Source: an uncultured Chitinophagaceae bacterium (GTDB lineage Bacteria > Bacteroidota > Bacteroidia > Chitinophagales > Chitinophagaceae). From it: DNA of 64,000 nucleotides. How positions within the stretch are numbered: position 1 is the first letter of the stretch; every line of letters begins with the position of its first letter. The notes under the pieces were generated by a model. That model did not search any database. It was not told the origin of the DNA and saw only the letters and a list, made by a program, of their open reading frames with translations. Location: contig CALLZY010000214.1 in assembly GCA_937858715.1 (NCBI GenBank), forward strand, positions 1 through 64,000. The letters are read 5' to 3'. Made by a program: the position numbers and the translations under genes. Below, in pieces: positions 26,451-35,265 of the stretch.

Positions 26451-26831
26451 TTATTTAACAGCAACCATGCTGATTTCCACATTTACAAATTTTGGAAGGG
26501 CACTCACCTGTACTGTTTCCCTCGCAGGAAATTCGCCTTCAAAATACTTTCCATACACTTCATTTACCTCGGCAAAACGGTTCATATCTGTAATAAAAAT
26601 GGTCGTTTTTATCACATTGTTGAAATCCATTCCGGCAGCATGTAAAACAGCCTTCAGGTTCTGCATTACCTGGTGGGTCTCTTCCTGAATATCCTTGTTC
26701 TTCAATTCCCCTGTAGTTGGATCAATACATACCTGCCCTGAAATAAAGAGCATATTGCCGGTTAATATTGCCTGATTATAAGGGCCAATAGGAGCCGGAG
26801 CACCGGGAGTATTAATAATTGTCTTAGTCAT
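26451..26831 (-). CDS. ridA: RidA family reactive-intermediate deaminase
   Basis: 126 aa, full family length. Conserved features: PIGPYNQAILTGNMLFISGQ at the N-terminus, the Arg of PARETVQVSALPK and VEISMVAVK at the C-terminus. RidA hydrolyses enamine/imine products of PLP enzymes and protects them from damage. Monocistronic; it diverges from the 26900 gene with a 68-bp gap. The 186 bp downstream toward the T9SS gene start hold nothing recognisable. Confidence 0.94.
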   Translation of the reverse strand: MTKTIINTPGAPAPIGPYNQAILTGNMLFISGQVCIDPTTGELKNKDIQEETHQVMQNLKAVLHAAGMDFNNVIKTTIFITDMNRFAEVNEVYGKYFEGEFPARETVQVSALPKFVNVEISMVAVK

Positions 26832-26899
26832 ATAATCTGCTTTTTAAAAAACGCAGGGCGAATTTAGCTTTATACATTTTCTTTGCAAAAATTTGCTTC

Positions 26900-27532
26900 A
26901 TGATACTGCTGGTTGGCCCGGAGTCTTTTTATGAGCAGGTATCTTTCAGCCATCAAAAGGTGGAAGGTTCCCGCCAGGCAATCCTATGGAGTACAATTCC
27001 TGTTTCTGATACGCCTGTATCTGTTTGTATTGACTTGTTATTTGATAACAGTACAGAGCGGATTGACCGGCTTAAGAACATACAGGCAGAGATTATTTTT
27101 GTAAATCTTGTTGCAGAAACCTGCATTCATTTACCAGATAATTTCATAAGAATCAATGGATGGCCTGCTTTCTGGCAGCGAAATATTGCAGAGTGTGCCG
27201 CAAAAAACAGCAGCAAAAAGGCTCTGGCCGAAGAAACATTATCAGCCTTTGGCAAAACCATTGAGTGGACATCCGATATTCCCGGGTTCATCAGTGCCCG
27301 GATTGTTTCGGCCATGATAAACGAAGCTTATTTTGCGCTTGGCGAAGGGATCAGTTCAAAAGAAGAAATAGACCTTGCTATGAAAACAGGCACAAATTAT
27401 CCTTACGGCCCCTTTGAATGGAGCAAACTAATTGGATTAACAAACATTCTTGCCCTTTTGAATAAAATGGCAGAAACCGATAACAGTTATCTGCCTTCAC
27501 CATTATTGATACAGGAAGCACAAAAAATATGA
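26900..27532 (+). CDS. 3-hydroxyacyl-CoA dehydrogenase C-terminal-domain protein with degenerate N-terminus
   Basis: 210 aa. Residues about 95-210 match the C-terminal (3HCDH) dimerisation domain: INGWPAFWQRN, PGFISARIVSAMINEAYFAL, SSKEEIDLAMKTGTNYPYGP and FEWSKLIGL. The N-terminal about 90 residues have no Rossmann GxGxxG and are too short for a full NAD-binding domain, so the dehydrogenase reaction is doubtful. Standard enzymes are about 280-300 aa. It overlaps tsaB by 4 nt (ATGA), so the two are translationally coupled. Confidence 0.82.
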   Translation: MILLVGPESFYEQVSFSHQKVEGSRQAILWSTIPVSDTPVSVCIDLLFDNSTERIDRLKNIQAEIIFVNLVAETCIHLPDNFIRINGWPAFWQRNIAECAAKNSSKKALAEETLSAFGKTIEWTSDIPGFISARIVSAMINEAYFALGEGISSKEEIDLAMKTGTNYPYGPFEWSKLIGLTNILALLNKMAETDNSYLPSPLLIQEAQKI

Positions 27533-28191
27533 GTTGGATACTTAATATCGACACAGCGCTTAATACAGCATCTGTTTGTCTTTCAGAGAAAGGATTTCCT
27601 TCATTATATACTGAAAATAAAATTCAGAAAGACCACAGCAGTTGGCTGCACATATCAATAAAAGAGCTGATTGCTGAATCAGGGATTGACAAAAAACAAT
27701 TAGAAGCAGTGTGTGTCAATATCGGGCCCGGCTCTTACACCGGGCTCAGAGTGGGCTTATCTGCAGGAAAAGGGCTTTGCTATGCCCTCAATATTCCACT
27801 GATAACGGTCAGTTCACTTGAACTTGCAGCTTACGCTGTAAAGAACGAGGCATACGATCTTATTTGCCCGGCAATAGATGCCCGGCGGATGGAAATATAT
27901 TCCTCTCTCTACGATAATAAATTGCATATCCTTCAGAAACCCTCTGCCATTGTTGTAACACAGGAAACATTTACTGACATGCTTAACAAGCATAAGATAC
28001 TCTTTTGTGGCGATGGATCCCACAAGCTAAAAGAGGTAATCAGTCATGCAAATGCAATGTTTAGCGATAACGGAGGAAATGCTAAACAACTGGCTGAAAT
28101 TTCTTATTCCCTGTTCAGAAAAAACATTTTTTCGCATCTCGCAACTACACAGCCCTTATACCTGAAGGATTCATACACAGCAGGTAATTAA
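27529..28191 (+). CDS. tsaB: tRNA threonylcarbamoyladenosine biosynthesis protein TsaB
   Basis: 220 aa. ILNIDTALNTASVCL at the N-terminus and the hallmark VNIGPGSYTGLRVGLSAGKGL near 65-85 identify TsaB, the non-catalytic partner of TsaD in making t6A37 in tRNAs that read ANN codons. It overlaps the upstream 3HCDH-like gene by 4 nt. A hydrophobic/AT-rich gap with an operator-like palindrome follows, before the ArsR gene. Confidence 0.93.
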   Translation: MSWILNIDTALNTASVCLSEKGFPSLYTENKIQKDHSSWLHISIKELIAESGIDKKQLEAVCVNIGPGSYTGLRVGLSAGKGLCYALNIPLITVSSLELAAYAVKNEAYDLICPAIDARRMEIYSSLYDNKLHILQKPSAIVVTQETFTDMLNKHKILFCGDGSHKLKEVISHANAMFSDNGGNAKQLAEISYSLFRKNIFSHLATTQPLYLKDSYTAGN

Positions 28192-28242
28192 CTGCCGGGC
28201 AACCGGCTTAAAAAGTTTCAATAAAAAAAGCCATAATTTTTT

Positions 28243-28272
28243 TTTATTAATAAACACATAAAATTATCTTTA
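28243..28272 (+). promoter_or_regulatory. Palindrome and -7-like element before the ArsR-type gene
   Basis: TTTATTAATAAA at 28243-28254 is a perfect 12-bp palindrome. Eleven nt further is TATCTTTA (28265-28272), one mismatch from TAnnTTTG and 25 nt before the ATG. The palindrome would suit a dimeric winged-helix autoregulator; AT-rich context makes chance occurrence possible. Confidence 0.4.
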
Positions 28273-28297
28273 CATCTTACCTCAAAATCACTGGTTC

Positions 28298-28618
28298 ATG
28301 AACAATTATTCACTTGCTTTAAGCAATTCGCTGAAGGTAGATTTGCTTAACCTTAAAAAAGCCGCCCTCGTCCTGCGGGCAATTAATCACAAACTTCGTC
28401 AGCAAATGCTGAAGATGATTGATGATCATGGAAAAATCACAGTAACAGAGCTTTATGTAAACCTGAGGCTTGAGCAATCTGTCACCTCGCAGCACCTTGC
28501 CATACTTCGTAAGGCAGGTTTTGTAAACACCACCCGTGACGGAAAGTACATTTACTATTCAGTAAATAGCGACAGGATTAAAGAAGTCAACAAGTTTTCT
28601 GATGATCTTCTAAAATAA
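28298..28618 (+). CDS. ArsR-family winged-helix transcriptional regulator
   Basis: 106 aa. The ArsR fold is clear: ALVLRAINHKLRQQMLKMI, VTELYVNLRLEQSVTSQHLAILRKAGFV with the recognition helix, then the wing TTRDGKYIYYSVN. There is no metal-binding ELCVCDL motif, and no Cys at all that I can see, so it is not a classic arsenic or cadmium sensor. The neighbouring double rhodanese suggests a sulfur or redox signal (inference). Confidence 0.88.
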   Translation: MNNYSLALSNSLKVDLLNLKKAALVLRAINHKLRQQMLKMIDDHGKITVTELYVNLRLEQSVTSQHLAILRKAGFVNTTRDGKYIYYSVNSDRIKEVNKFSDDLLK

Positions 28619-28639
28619 TTGAGCTGTTGCAGGATCAGG

Positions 28640-28673
28640 GCCCGGCTGCCATTGGCAGTTCGGGCTTTTTTTC
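28640..28673 (+). terminator. Rho-independent terminator after the ArsR-type gene
   Basis: GCCCGG-CTGCC-ATT-GGCAG-TTCGGGC pairs with one bulge and is followed by TTTTTTT. It separates the regulator from the rhodanese gene 25 bp further, perhaps as an attenuating rather than absolute stop. Confidence 0.85.
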
Positions 28674-28697
28674 TATAAACCACTATGTATTAAAAAA

Positions 28698-29345
28698 ATG
28701 AAAGCATTAAACGTTGAAGGGTTCAAACTGGCAGTAAACAACAATGCCGTTATTCTCGACACAAGAAAATCAGAAGTGTTTGCCCGGGGATTTGTTCCCG
28801 GCTCGATAAGTATTGAGTTAAACGAAAAGTTCGCTGAACGCTCTGCAAACCTGCTGCCGGCAATTACATCATTATTACTCGTAGCTGAGCCAGGCAATGA
28901 AAATATTGCGGAAAAGGCATTAGCAAAAACCGGACAATGGGAAATAGCAGGTTTCCTGGAAGGCGGTTATGATAGCTGGATTGGCTCCGGAGAACCATCT
29001 GATATGATAGTTGATGTGGAAGCCGATGAACTTATGATGGATATTCCATTCGATAAAAACCTGATTGTGCTGGATGTAAGACAAGAAACAGAATTTGCTG
29101 ATGGCCATCTTAAAAATGCCATTAATATTCCTATGCAAGAACTTACAGACCCCGGAAGTATGGCCAATTTTGAAGACGGGCACAATATTTATGTGCACTG
29201 TGGCGGCGGAGGCCGGGGCATAACTGCTGCTTCGCTTCTAAAAAGACAGGGCTTTCACAACCTGCGGTATGTAGCCGGTGGATGGAAAAAAATTAAGGAG
29301 CAGGAAAAGGCAGAAATTGTGAAAGAAACAAAAGCATTAAACTGA
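28698..29345 (+). CDS. Tandem rhodanese-domain protein, second domain active
   Basis: 215 aa, two rhodanese domains. Domain 1 (about 10-95: VILDTRKSEVFARGFVPGS) lacks a catalytic Cys at the expected loop. Domain 2 (about 112-205: VLDVRQETEFADGHLKNAINIP) has VHCGGGGRG with Cys168 in the active-site loop, then YVAGGW. Such pairs form the C-terminal half of metallo-beta-lactamase/rhodanese persulfide dioxygenases; here the dioxygenase part is missing. It probably transfers sulfane sulfur in the cytoplasm, as there is no signal peptide. Nothing recognisable lies in the 225 bp that follow. Confidence 0.85.
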   Translation: MKALNVEGFKLAVNNNAVILDTRKSEVFARGFVPGSISIELNEKFAERSANLLPAITSLLLVAEPGNENIAEKALAKTGQWEIAGFLEGGYDSWIGSGEPSDMIVDVEADELMMDIPFDKNLIVLDVRQETEFADGHLKNAINIPMQELTDPGSMANFEDGHNIYVHCGGGGRGITAASLLKRQGFHNLRYVAGGWKKIKEQEKAEIVKETKALN

Positions 29346-29570
29346 TTGTTTGCTTATCAGGTTGAGATTAGAAGAGTAAATCTAAAAATCATAATAAAAA
29401 GTTAACACCCCCTTTTTTTCACCACTCGTCACCTCATAATTGTCGTTTACAAATAATAACAGCACACCGGTATTTTCAGCTTTTATCTTTAATCTGCGAA
29501 AGAATTGGTAATAGTTGTAACTATTTATTTTTTCAATCGTAAAACCATCAACCGCTGTTAATAAATCATC

Positions 29571-32036
29571 ATGAGGATTAAAACCATTCTTCCAACTATA
29601 TTTTTTTTTCTGTCATTTCACTGCCTGGCACAAAACACTCCGGCTAAACAAATACAGGCCATCAGAACTACAAAACCAATTAAAATTGACGGGCTTATAA
29701 ATGAAGAGGCCTGGAAAGAGGCATCTGTAATGGATAACCTCGTTGAGTTTCGCCCTACCGTGGGAAGACTGGAAGAACCGGAGAACAGAACCATCACCTA
29801 CCTGATGTATAATGATGAAGGAATTTATTTTGCCGGCTATTGCCACGAACGTACAAAAGACAGCATTGCCACCGAACTGGCCGGCAGAGATGGGTTTGGA
29901 ACCAATGACTACATAGGTATTATTTTAGACACTTATTATGATAAGTTAAACGGCTTTGAATATTTTATTACACCACTTAATGAACAATGGGATGCAAAAA
30001 TGGCCCCCGGCGATAACGGAGGTGAAGATTTCAGCTGGAATGCGGTTTGGGAAAGTGGCGCTGTCATTCATAATGATGGATGGAGCTTTGAAATGTTCAT
30101 TCCTTTTTCTGCCATCCGCTTCAGTAAAAAGGAAGTTCAGACATGGGGCTTGAATATCACCCGCAGAAGAAGAAAAACAGAACAGCAATACACATGGAAC
30201 CCCGTGAATCCCAATGTAAACGGTTTTCTTACACAGGAAGGCACATGGGCTGGTATTTCAAATATTAAGCCCCCGCTCCGCCTTCAGTTTTCCCCTTATT
30301 TTTCAACATATGCAAATCATTTTCCTGCAAATACACCAGGAGAAAAAAACTGGACTTCATCAATAAATGGTGGTGTAGATGTTAAATATGGCATCAGCCA
30401 GGCCTTTACTTTAGATGCAACACTGATTCCTGACTTCGGCCAGGTGCAAAGTGATAACAGAATTGCCAATCTTACACCTTTCGAAGTTCAATACCAGGAA
30501 AACAGGCCCTTCTTTAATGAAGGAACAGAACTCTTTAACAAAGCTGGCATTTTTTATCCACGAAGAATAGGGATCGACCCCATACTGCTCCATTCACCGT
30601 ATGAATACATGGACAGTTCTCATACCTTATTTAAAAATCCAGTAGAGTCGAAACTTATTAATGCTACAAAAATTTCTGGCCGCACATCAAAAGGTCTTGG
30701 TATTGGAGTATTAAATGCGATCACAAACACCCGTTATGCCACAATTGAAAATATTTACACAGGCGAAAGAAAAGATGTTGTCATTGATCCGCTTACTAAC
30801 TATAATGTTCTTGTTCTTGACCAGTCACTAAAGCACAACTCCAGCATCACTTTTACAAATACTAATGTGTTACGCAGCGGAAACGATTACGATGCAAATG
30901 TTTCTGTAGCACAGTTCAGCCTGAATGATAAAAAAAACACCTGGAATGTAAGCGGTAAAATTGGTATGAGTATTCTAACAGGAATGGCGGATCAAAACAA
31001 GAATCTCACCGGATACGGACACGGCATTTCATTTGGTAAAACCAGCGGACGGTTTACCTTCAATATCGCCCAGGACTTTATTACAAATAAATTTCAGGGT
31101 AACGATCTCGGATACTTCACCAATAATAATTTTATTGACCACAAGCTTTATGCTGGCTACAACTGGCTGAAATCAACAAAATGGTATAATAACCTGTACT
31201 TTAACTTCAACATGTATTATTCCAGGAGACTTGTCAATCCGGCAGCCTTTCAGGGAATGAATGTAAGTGCCAATATTAACGGACAACTAAAGAACCTGTG
31301 GCATGCAGGATTCTTTGCCGGCTACGAACCATCAGGAAACAATTTTTATGAACCCCGGATTGAAGGCCGGTTTTTTAAAGGATGGTCCAACTATTTTATC
31401 GGGGGGTTCTTTAACACCAACGATGCAAAAAAGTTTGCCGCCGGGTTTGAAATGATGTTTGTTGACAGGTCTGTATTCAGTAGCAAAAGGTACAGCCTGG
31501 AATTCAGTAACCGCTACAGGTTCAATAACAGGATTACTGTTTATCATTCCATAGAAATTAATCCGCAAAAGCGAAATGCAGGATTTGCAGACATAGATGA
31601 TGCAACCAATGAGATAATTTTTGGGAAAAGGGACATCAGCGAAATTGAAGATGTACTGGGAGCGAAGTACAGCTTCAGCAGCAAGATGAACATTAATCTC
31701 AGAATAAGGCATTACTGGAACCAGGTACGATATTCACAGTACTATACGCTGGAGCAGAATGGCACACTAAAAGAAAACAACACTTATACCGGAAATGCAA
31801 ATATGAATTTTAACTTCTTTAACATTGACCTTGTTTACACATGGCAATTTGCCCCCGGCAGTTTTCTCAACATCGTATGGAAAAATGCAGCAGAAGATTT
31901 TGGCAGGGATGTTTCAGGCAACTATTTCAAAAACATGGATAAAACGTTACAGGCAAAAGACAATAATAATTTTTCGATGAAGATTATCTATTTTCTCGAT
32001 TACCTGAAACTCAAAAAACAATTGAAGAAGGCCTGA
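29571..32036 (+). CDS. DUF5916 outer-membrane protein with CBM9-like N-terminal domain
   Basis: 821 aa with a signal peptide (MRIKTILPTIFFFLSFHCLAQ). Residues about 30-210 are a CBM9-like beta sandwich (IKIDGLINEEAWKEA, YLMYNDEGIYFAGYC, DDYIGIILDTYYD-like region, FEMFIPFSAIRF). The remaining about 600 residues have the aromatic, alternating pattern of a large outer-membrane barrel (DATLIPDFGQVQSD, YQENRPFFNEGTELF) and end with a charged strand. Function of the family is unknown; ligand binding at the surface is inferred. It stands alone and ends 4 bp from the convergent acyltransferase gene. Confidence 0.85.
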   Translation: MRIKTILPTIFFFLSFHCLAQNTPAKQIQAIRTTKPIKIDGLINEEAWKEASVMDNLVEFRPTVGRLEEPENRTITYLMYNDEGIYFAGYCHERTKDSIATELAGRDGFGTNDYIGIILDTYYDKLNGFEYFITPLNEQWDAKMAPGDNGGEDFSWNAVWESGAVIHNDGWSFEMFIPFSAIRFSKKEVQTWGLNITRRRRKTEQQYTWNPVNPNVNGFLTQEGTWAGISNIKPPLRLQFSPYFSTYANHFPANTPGEKNWTSSINGGVDVKYGISQAFTLDATLIPDFGQVQSDNRIANLTPFEVQYQENRPFFNEGTELFNKAGIFYPRRIGIDPILLHSPYEYMDSSHTLFKNPVESKLINATKISGRTSKGLGIGVLNAITNTRYATIENIYTGERKDVVIDPLTNYNVLVLDQSLKHNSSITFTNTNVLRSGNDYDANVSVAQFSLNDKKNTWNVSGKIGMSILTGMADQNKNLTGYGHGISFGKTSGRFTFNIAQDFITNKFQGNDLGYFTNNNFIDHKLYAGYNWLKSTKWYNNLYFNFNMYYSRRLVNPAAFQGMNVSANINGQLKNLWHAGFFAGYEPSGNNFYEPRIEGRFFKGWSNYFIGGFFNTNDAKKFAAGFEMMFVDRSVFSSKRYSLEFSNRYRFNNRITVYHSIEINPQKRNAGFADIDDATNEIIFGKRDISEIEDVLGAKYSFSSKMNINLRIRHYWNQVRYSQYYTLEQNGTLKENNTYTGNANMNFNFFNIDLVYTWQFAPGSFLNIVWKNAAEDFGRDVSGNYFKNMDKTLQAKDNNNFSMKIIYFLDYLKLKKQLKKA

Positions 32037-32040
32037 TTAA

Positions 32041-32919
32041 TCATCTGACCACTTCTCCAAACTCAGGCTTCCATTCATGTTTCCAGCGACGGTGGCTCCA
32101 CAACCACATTTCTGGTTGCTCTTCGATTATCTTACTCAGAAAGTCAACATACTTTCCGGTAAGCAAAGCCTCCGGCATCGCAGAGGCATCTTCAGTAATA
32201 AGAATAAACTCTGTATGGTAGTAGCCCCGTTTCAGCTTTTTAACGAATGCAAATACCACCGGGCATTTTTTATCCCTGGCTGAACGTTCAGGCCCCTTAA
32301 TAAAAGGAGTGGGTTTGCCAAAAAAATTAAACCAATAAGAGTTGCCAGGATGTCCGGGGTTTTGATCGGCTACCAGCACCAGGGCATGCTGTTTATTTCG
32401 CCAGGGCAAAAAAGCATTTCTCATATCGGTGGCAGGAATCATTGCAGTGCCATATTTGCAACGCAATTTGAAAAAAACCCGTTCAAATGTTTTGTTTGCC
32501 AACGGCATATATACTCCAACAAGAGTTTGCTGAATATTAATACAATAGTGATGGTTGAGCCACTCCCAGTTAAACTGATGACCGGCATGTATATGACAAG
32601 ATTTGCCTGACTTATATATTTCATCGAAAACTGAGAAATCAGCAGTACAATGCCTGTTGATAAACTTCTTTCCTGCTGAAAAAAGTTTAAGTGTTTCAAT
32701 AAATGTATCAACGAGATTATGATAAAACCTCTTTGCAATTTGAATCCGTTCTTTTTCAGTTTTTTCAGGAAATGCCTGCTTCAAATTACTCAATACGACA
32801 TTTCTTCTGTACTTAATAACATAGAACATTAATCCATAAACAGCATCTGAAAGTAAATAGAGAATCCTGAGAGGGAGTAAAGAAACCATCCACAATAAAC
32901 CGTAAACGATATAGTACAT
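32041..32919 (-). CDS. Lysophospholipid/Kdo-lipid A acyltransferase family protein (LpxL/HtrB-like)
   Basis: 292 aa from the ATG at 32919 (MYYIVYGLLWMVSLLPLR); the frame has a TTG nine bases upstream, but that lies in the -7 box. The catalytic H-x4-E motif is in HAGHQFNWEW near residue 113. An N-terminal membrane helix is followed by a basic surface (KYRRNVVLSNLKQAFP). LpxL-type enzymes add a secondary acyl chain to lipid A; Bacteroidota homologues may use other acceptors such as amino-acid lipids. It is the last gene of the ispG-yhhN-nadB run but has its own promoter candidate. Confidence 0.88.
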   Translation of the reverse strand: MYYIVYGLLWMVSLLPLRILYLLSDAVYGLMFYVIKYRRNVVLSNLKQAFPEKTEKERIQIAKRFYHNLVDTFIETLKLFSAGKKFINRHCTADFSVFDEIYKSGKSCHIHAGHQFNWEWLNHHYCINIQQTLVGVYMPLANKTFERVFFKLRCKYGTAMIPATDMRNAFLPWRNKQHALVLVADQNPGHPGNSYWFNFFGKPTPFIKGPERSARDKKCPVVFAFVKKLKRGYYHTEFILITEDASAMPEALLTGKYVDFLSKIIEEQPEMWLWSHRRWKHEWKPEFGEVVR

Positions 32920-32925
32920 AGCCTG

Positions 32926-32933
32926 CAAAGATA
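32926..32933 (-). promoter_or_regulatory. -7 box almost touching the acyltransferase start codon
   Basis: The minus strand reads TATCTTTG, a full TAnnTTTG match, with only 6 nt before the ATG at 32919. Transcription would start at or next to the A of the ATG, so a leaderless mRNA is predicted. Confidence 0.5.
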
Positions 32934-32937
32934 TTGA

Positions 32938-34539
32938 TTACAAAACTATGTTCTGGACGAGGGTGCTCTTTTCAGGGTAATCAGTATTATAATGCAGGCC
33001 ACGGCTTTCTTTCCGCAGTGTTGCACCTTTCACAATAAGGTAACCAACCGTAATCATGTTACGCAGTTCAAGTAACTGGGGAGAAAGAGTTGTGGTTTTA
33101 TATAATTCTTCTGTTTCTTCCCAAAGAAAATCGAGCCGCCTGCTTGCCCGCTGCAAACGGACATTATTCCTTACAATACCAACATAGTCGCTCATCAGCA
33201 ATTGCAGTTCTTTCAGACTTTGGGTTATCAGAATCATTTCCTTTGGCTGTATTGTGCCTTTCTCATTCCAGTCAGGAATGTCATTTTTTATTGCCAAAGC
33301 AGTAATCTTTTCAGAGCTATCAACAAAACAGCGGTGAGCAAATACCATCGCTTCCAGCAACGAATTACTCGCCAGCCTGTTGGCCCCATGCAACCCTGTT
33401 GAGGCACATTCGCCACAGGCATATAAATTGCGCACAGAACTTCTTCCCCACTCATCTGTTTTAATACCACCACAACTGTAATGCGCTGCCGGTGCCACAG
33501 GAATCATGTTCTTCGTTATATCAATACCAAGAGACAAACATTTTTCATAAATATTGGGGAAATGCTCCACAAATTTTTCTTTATCAAAATGCCTGCAATC
33601 CAGCCACACATGTTCTGTACCGGTCCTTTTCATTTCACTGTCTATCGCCCTTGCAACAATATCACGGGGAGCCAAATCCTTCCTCGCATCATACTTTTCC
33701 ATAAAAGCCTCTCCGTCTGCATTTCTTAAAATACCTCCATCTCCGCGGACCGCTTCCGTTATCAGAAACGCCTGACCTCTTAATCCCGGCTCATAAAGTG
33801 CAGTTGGATGAAACTGGATGAACTCCATGTTTTCTATCCTGCCTTTTGCACGGTACACCATTGCCACACCATCGCCACTGGCAATGATTGGGTTGGTTGT
33901 TGTCCTGTACACCTGCCCGTTTCCTCCTGTTGCCAACACTGTAACTTTAGAAAGAACTTTCTCAATTTTCTTTGTTGTAAGATTAAGCACATACACACCG
34001 TAACACTCAATATCAGGAGTTGACTTGGTTACAAGATACCCAAGATGGTGTTGAGTAATAATATCAACAACAAAACAATTATTAACCAGTTCAATATTCT
34101 TTTGTTTAGAAACGGCATCCAGCAATGCCCGTTCCATTTCTTTACCTGTTATATCCTTATGGTGCAAAACCCGGTATTCCGAATGGCCGCCTTCTTTACC
34201 TCTTTTGTAATCGCCATTCTCATCCTTATCAAATTGGGCACCCCAATTAATTATTTCGCTAACCCGTTCTGGCCCTTCTTTTACCACAACTTCAACAATG
34301 ACATCGCTGCACAACCCGTCACCGGCGATAATGGTATCGTTGATATGCTTTTCAAAACTGTCATGTTCCTTATCGCTCACAACAGCAATACCACCCTGTG
34401 CATACTTGGTATTTGTTTCTTCAGGCACCGTTTTAGTCACCACCATTATTCTTCTTTCAGGAAACTGAGTGGCTGCTTTTAAGGCATACGTTAACCCTGC
34501 AATTCCCGAACCTATAACCAGAAAATCTGTTTGCTGCAT
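32938..34539 (-). CDS. nadB: L-aspartate oxidase
   Basis: 533 aa, full length. FAD-binding GSGIAGLTYALKAA at the N-terminus, TKYAQGGIAVV, EFIQFHPTALYEPG, SRHE-equivalent ARDIVARAID, HYSCGGIKTDEWGR and GLHGANRLASNSLLEAMVFA are all as in NadB. It oxidises L-aspartate to iminoaspartate, the first step of de novo NAD synthesis in the cytoplasm. nadA and nadC are not in the window. It lies 24 bp downstream of yhhN on the same strand. Confidence 0.95.
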   Translation of the reverse strand: MQQTDFLVIGSGIAGLTYALKAATQFPERRIMVVTKTVPEETNTKYAQGGIAVVSDKEHDSFEKHINDTIIAGDGLCSDVIVEVVVKEGPERVSEIINWGAQFDKDENGDYKRGKEGGHSEYRVLHHKDITGKEMERALLDAVSKQKNIELVNNCFVVDIITQHHLGYLVTKSTPDIECYGVYVLNLTTKKIEKVLSKVTVLATGGNGQVYRTTTNPIIASGDGVAMVYRAKGRIENMEFIQFHPTALYEPGLRGQAFLITEAVRGDGGILRNADGEAFMEKYDARKDLAPRDIVARAIDSEMKRTGTEHVWLDCRHFDKEKFVEHFPNIYEKCLSLGIDITKNMIPVAPAAHYSCGGIKTDEWGRSSVRNLYACGECASTGLHGANRLASNSLLEAMVFAHRCFVDSSEKITALAIKNDIPDWNEKGTIQPKEMILITQSLKELQLLMSDYVGIVRNNVRLQRASRRLDFLWEETEELYKTTTLSPQLLELRNMITVGYLIVKGATLRKESRGLHYNTDYPEKSTLVQNIVL

Positions 34540-34563
34540 ATTGTGTAATCCGTAAACCGGAAT

Positions 34564-35256
34564 TTATTTAATACTGTTGTTTTTTATCCTGTAAAGATAC
34601 TTAACCGCACCCATTACTATTAATAACTGAGCCACGCCGTAAGAAATCATAATCCAGGCAGATGCTCCCCACAATGGAGTATAGAATTTATTTACTGCTA
34701 ATATTGAATCAGAAACAACAAATAATATTGCGCCTGCTACAAAAAGTCTTCCAGCCTTATTATTTGCTATATAAAACATATGCAGCGCCATCATTAACAT
34801 AAAACTGATTACCAGACCATAAATCCTGACCGGCAATTTCATATCTCCGAGATATGGTGACAGCCAAATTATAAACCCGGCGTAATAGGCAGCAACGGTC
34901 AGCAATATCCACCAGCGGCTCATTATAGTTTCTGCAATCCTTATTTTGTGGAAGAAAAGAACATAAACAATATGTGCAATTAAAAAAGAGGTTAGTCCCA
35001 ATAAAAAGAAAACTGATTGCCTCTCCTGAAACATCAGCAGCACATCGCCCATCCAGGAGAAAAACAGGGCCAGTAACACTAAAAAAGTAAACCTGCTTTT
35101 ATAGCCATTCATCATTTCAGAGATAAACAATAAGGCCAGCAGCAACATCAGCAGTGGCTTTGTGGCATACTGTATATATTCATTTCCTGTTTCGGCGCCA
35201 AAAATGTTTGTGGCCAGTACCGCAAGGTAAACACTTATCAGAATTTTACTTTTCAT
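34564..35256 (-). CDS. YhhN/lysoplasmalogenase-family membrane protein
   Basis: 230 aa with about seven or eight hydrophobic helices. The family patterns KPLLMLLLALLF, FSWMGDVLLMF and FVVSDSILAVNKF are present, with the conserved Asp residues on helices that form the proposed active site. Relatives hydrolyse the vinyl-ether bond of lysoplasmalogens; bacterial roles are poorly known. It starts 10 bp after ispG and is followed by nadB. Confidence 0.85.
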   Translation of the reverse strand: MKSKILISVYLAVLATNIFGAETGNEYIQYATKPLLMLLLALLFISEMMNGYKSRFTFLVLLALFFSWMGDVLLMFQERQSVFFLLGLTSFLIAHIVYVLFFHKIRIAETIMSRWWILLTVAAYYAGFIIWLSPYLGDMKLPVRIYGLVISFMLMMALHMFYIANNKAGRLFVAGAILFVVSDSILAVNKFYTPLWGASAWIMISYGVAQLLIVMGAVKYLYRIKNNSIK

Positions 35257-35265
35257 GCTCTTTAT

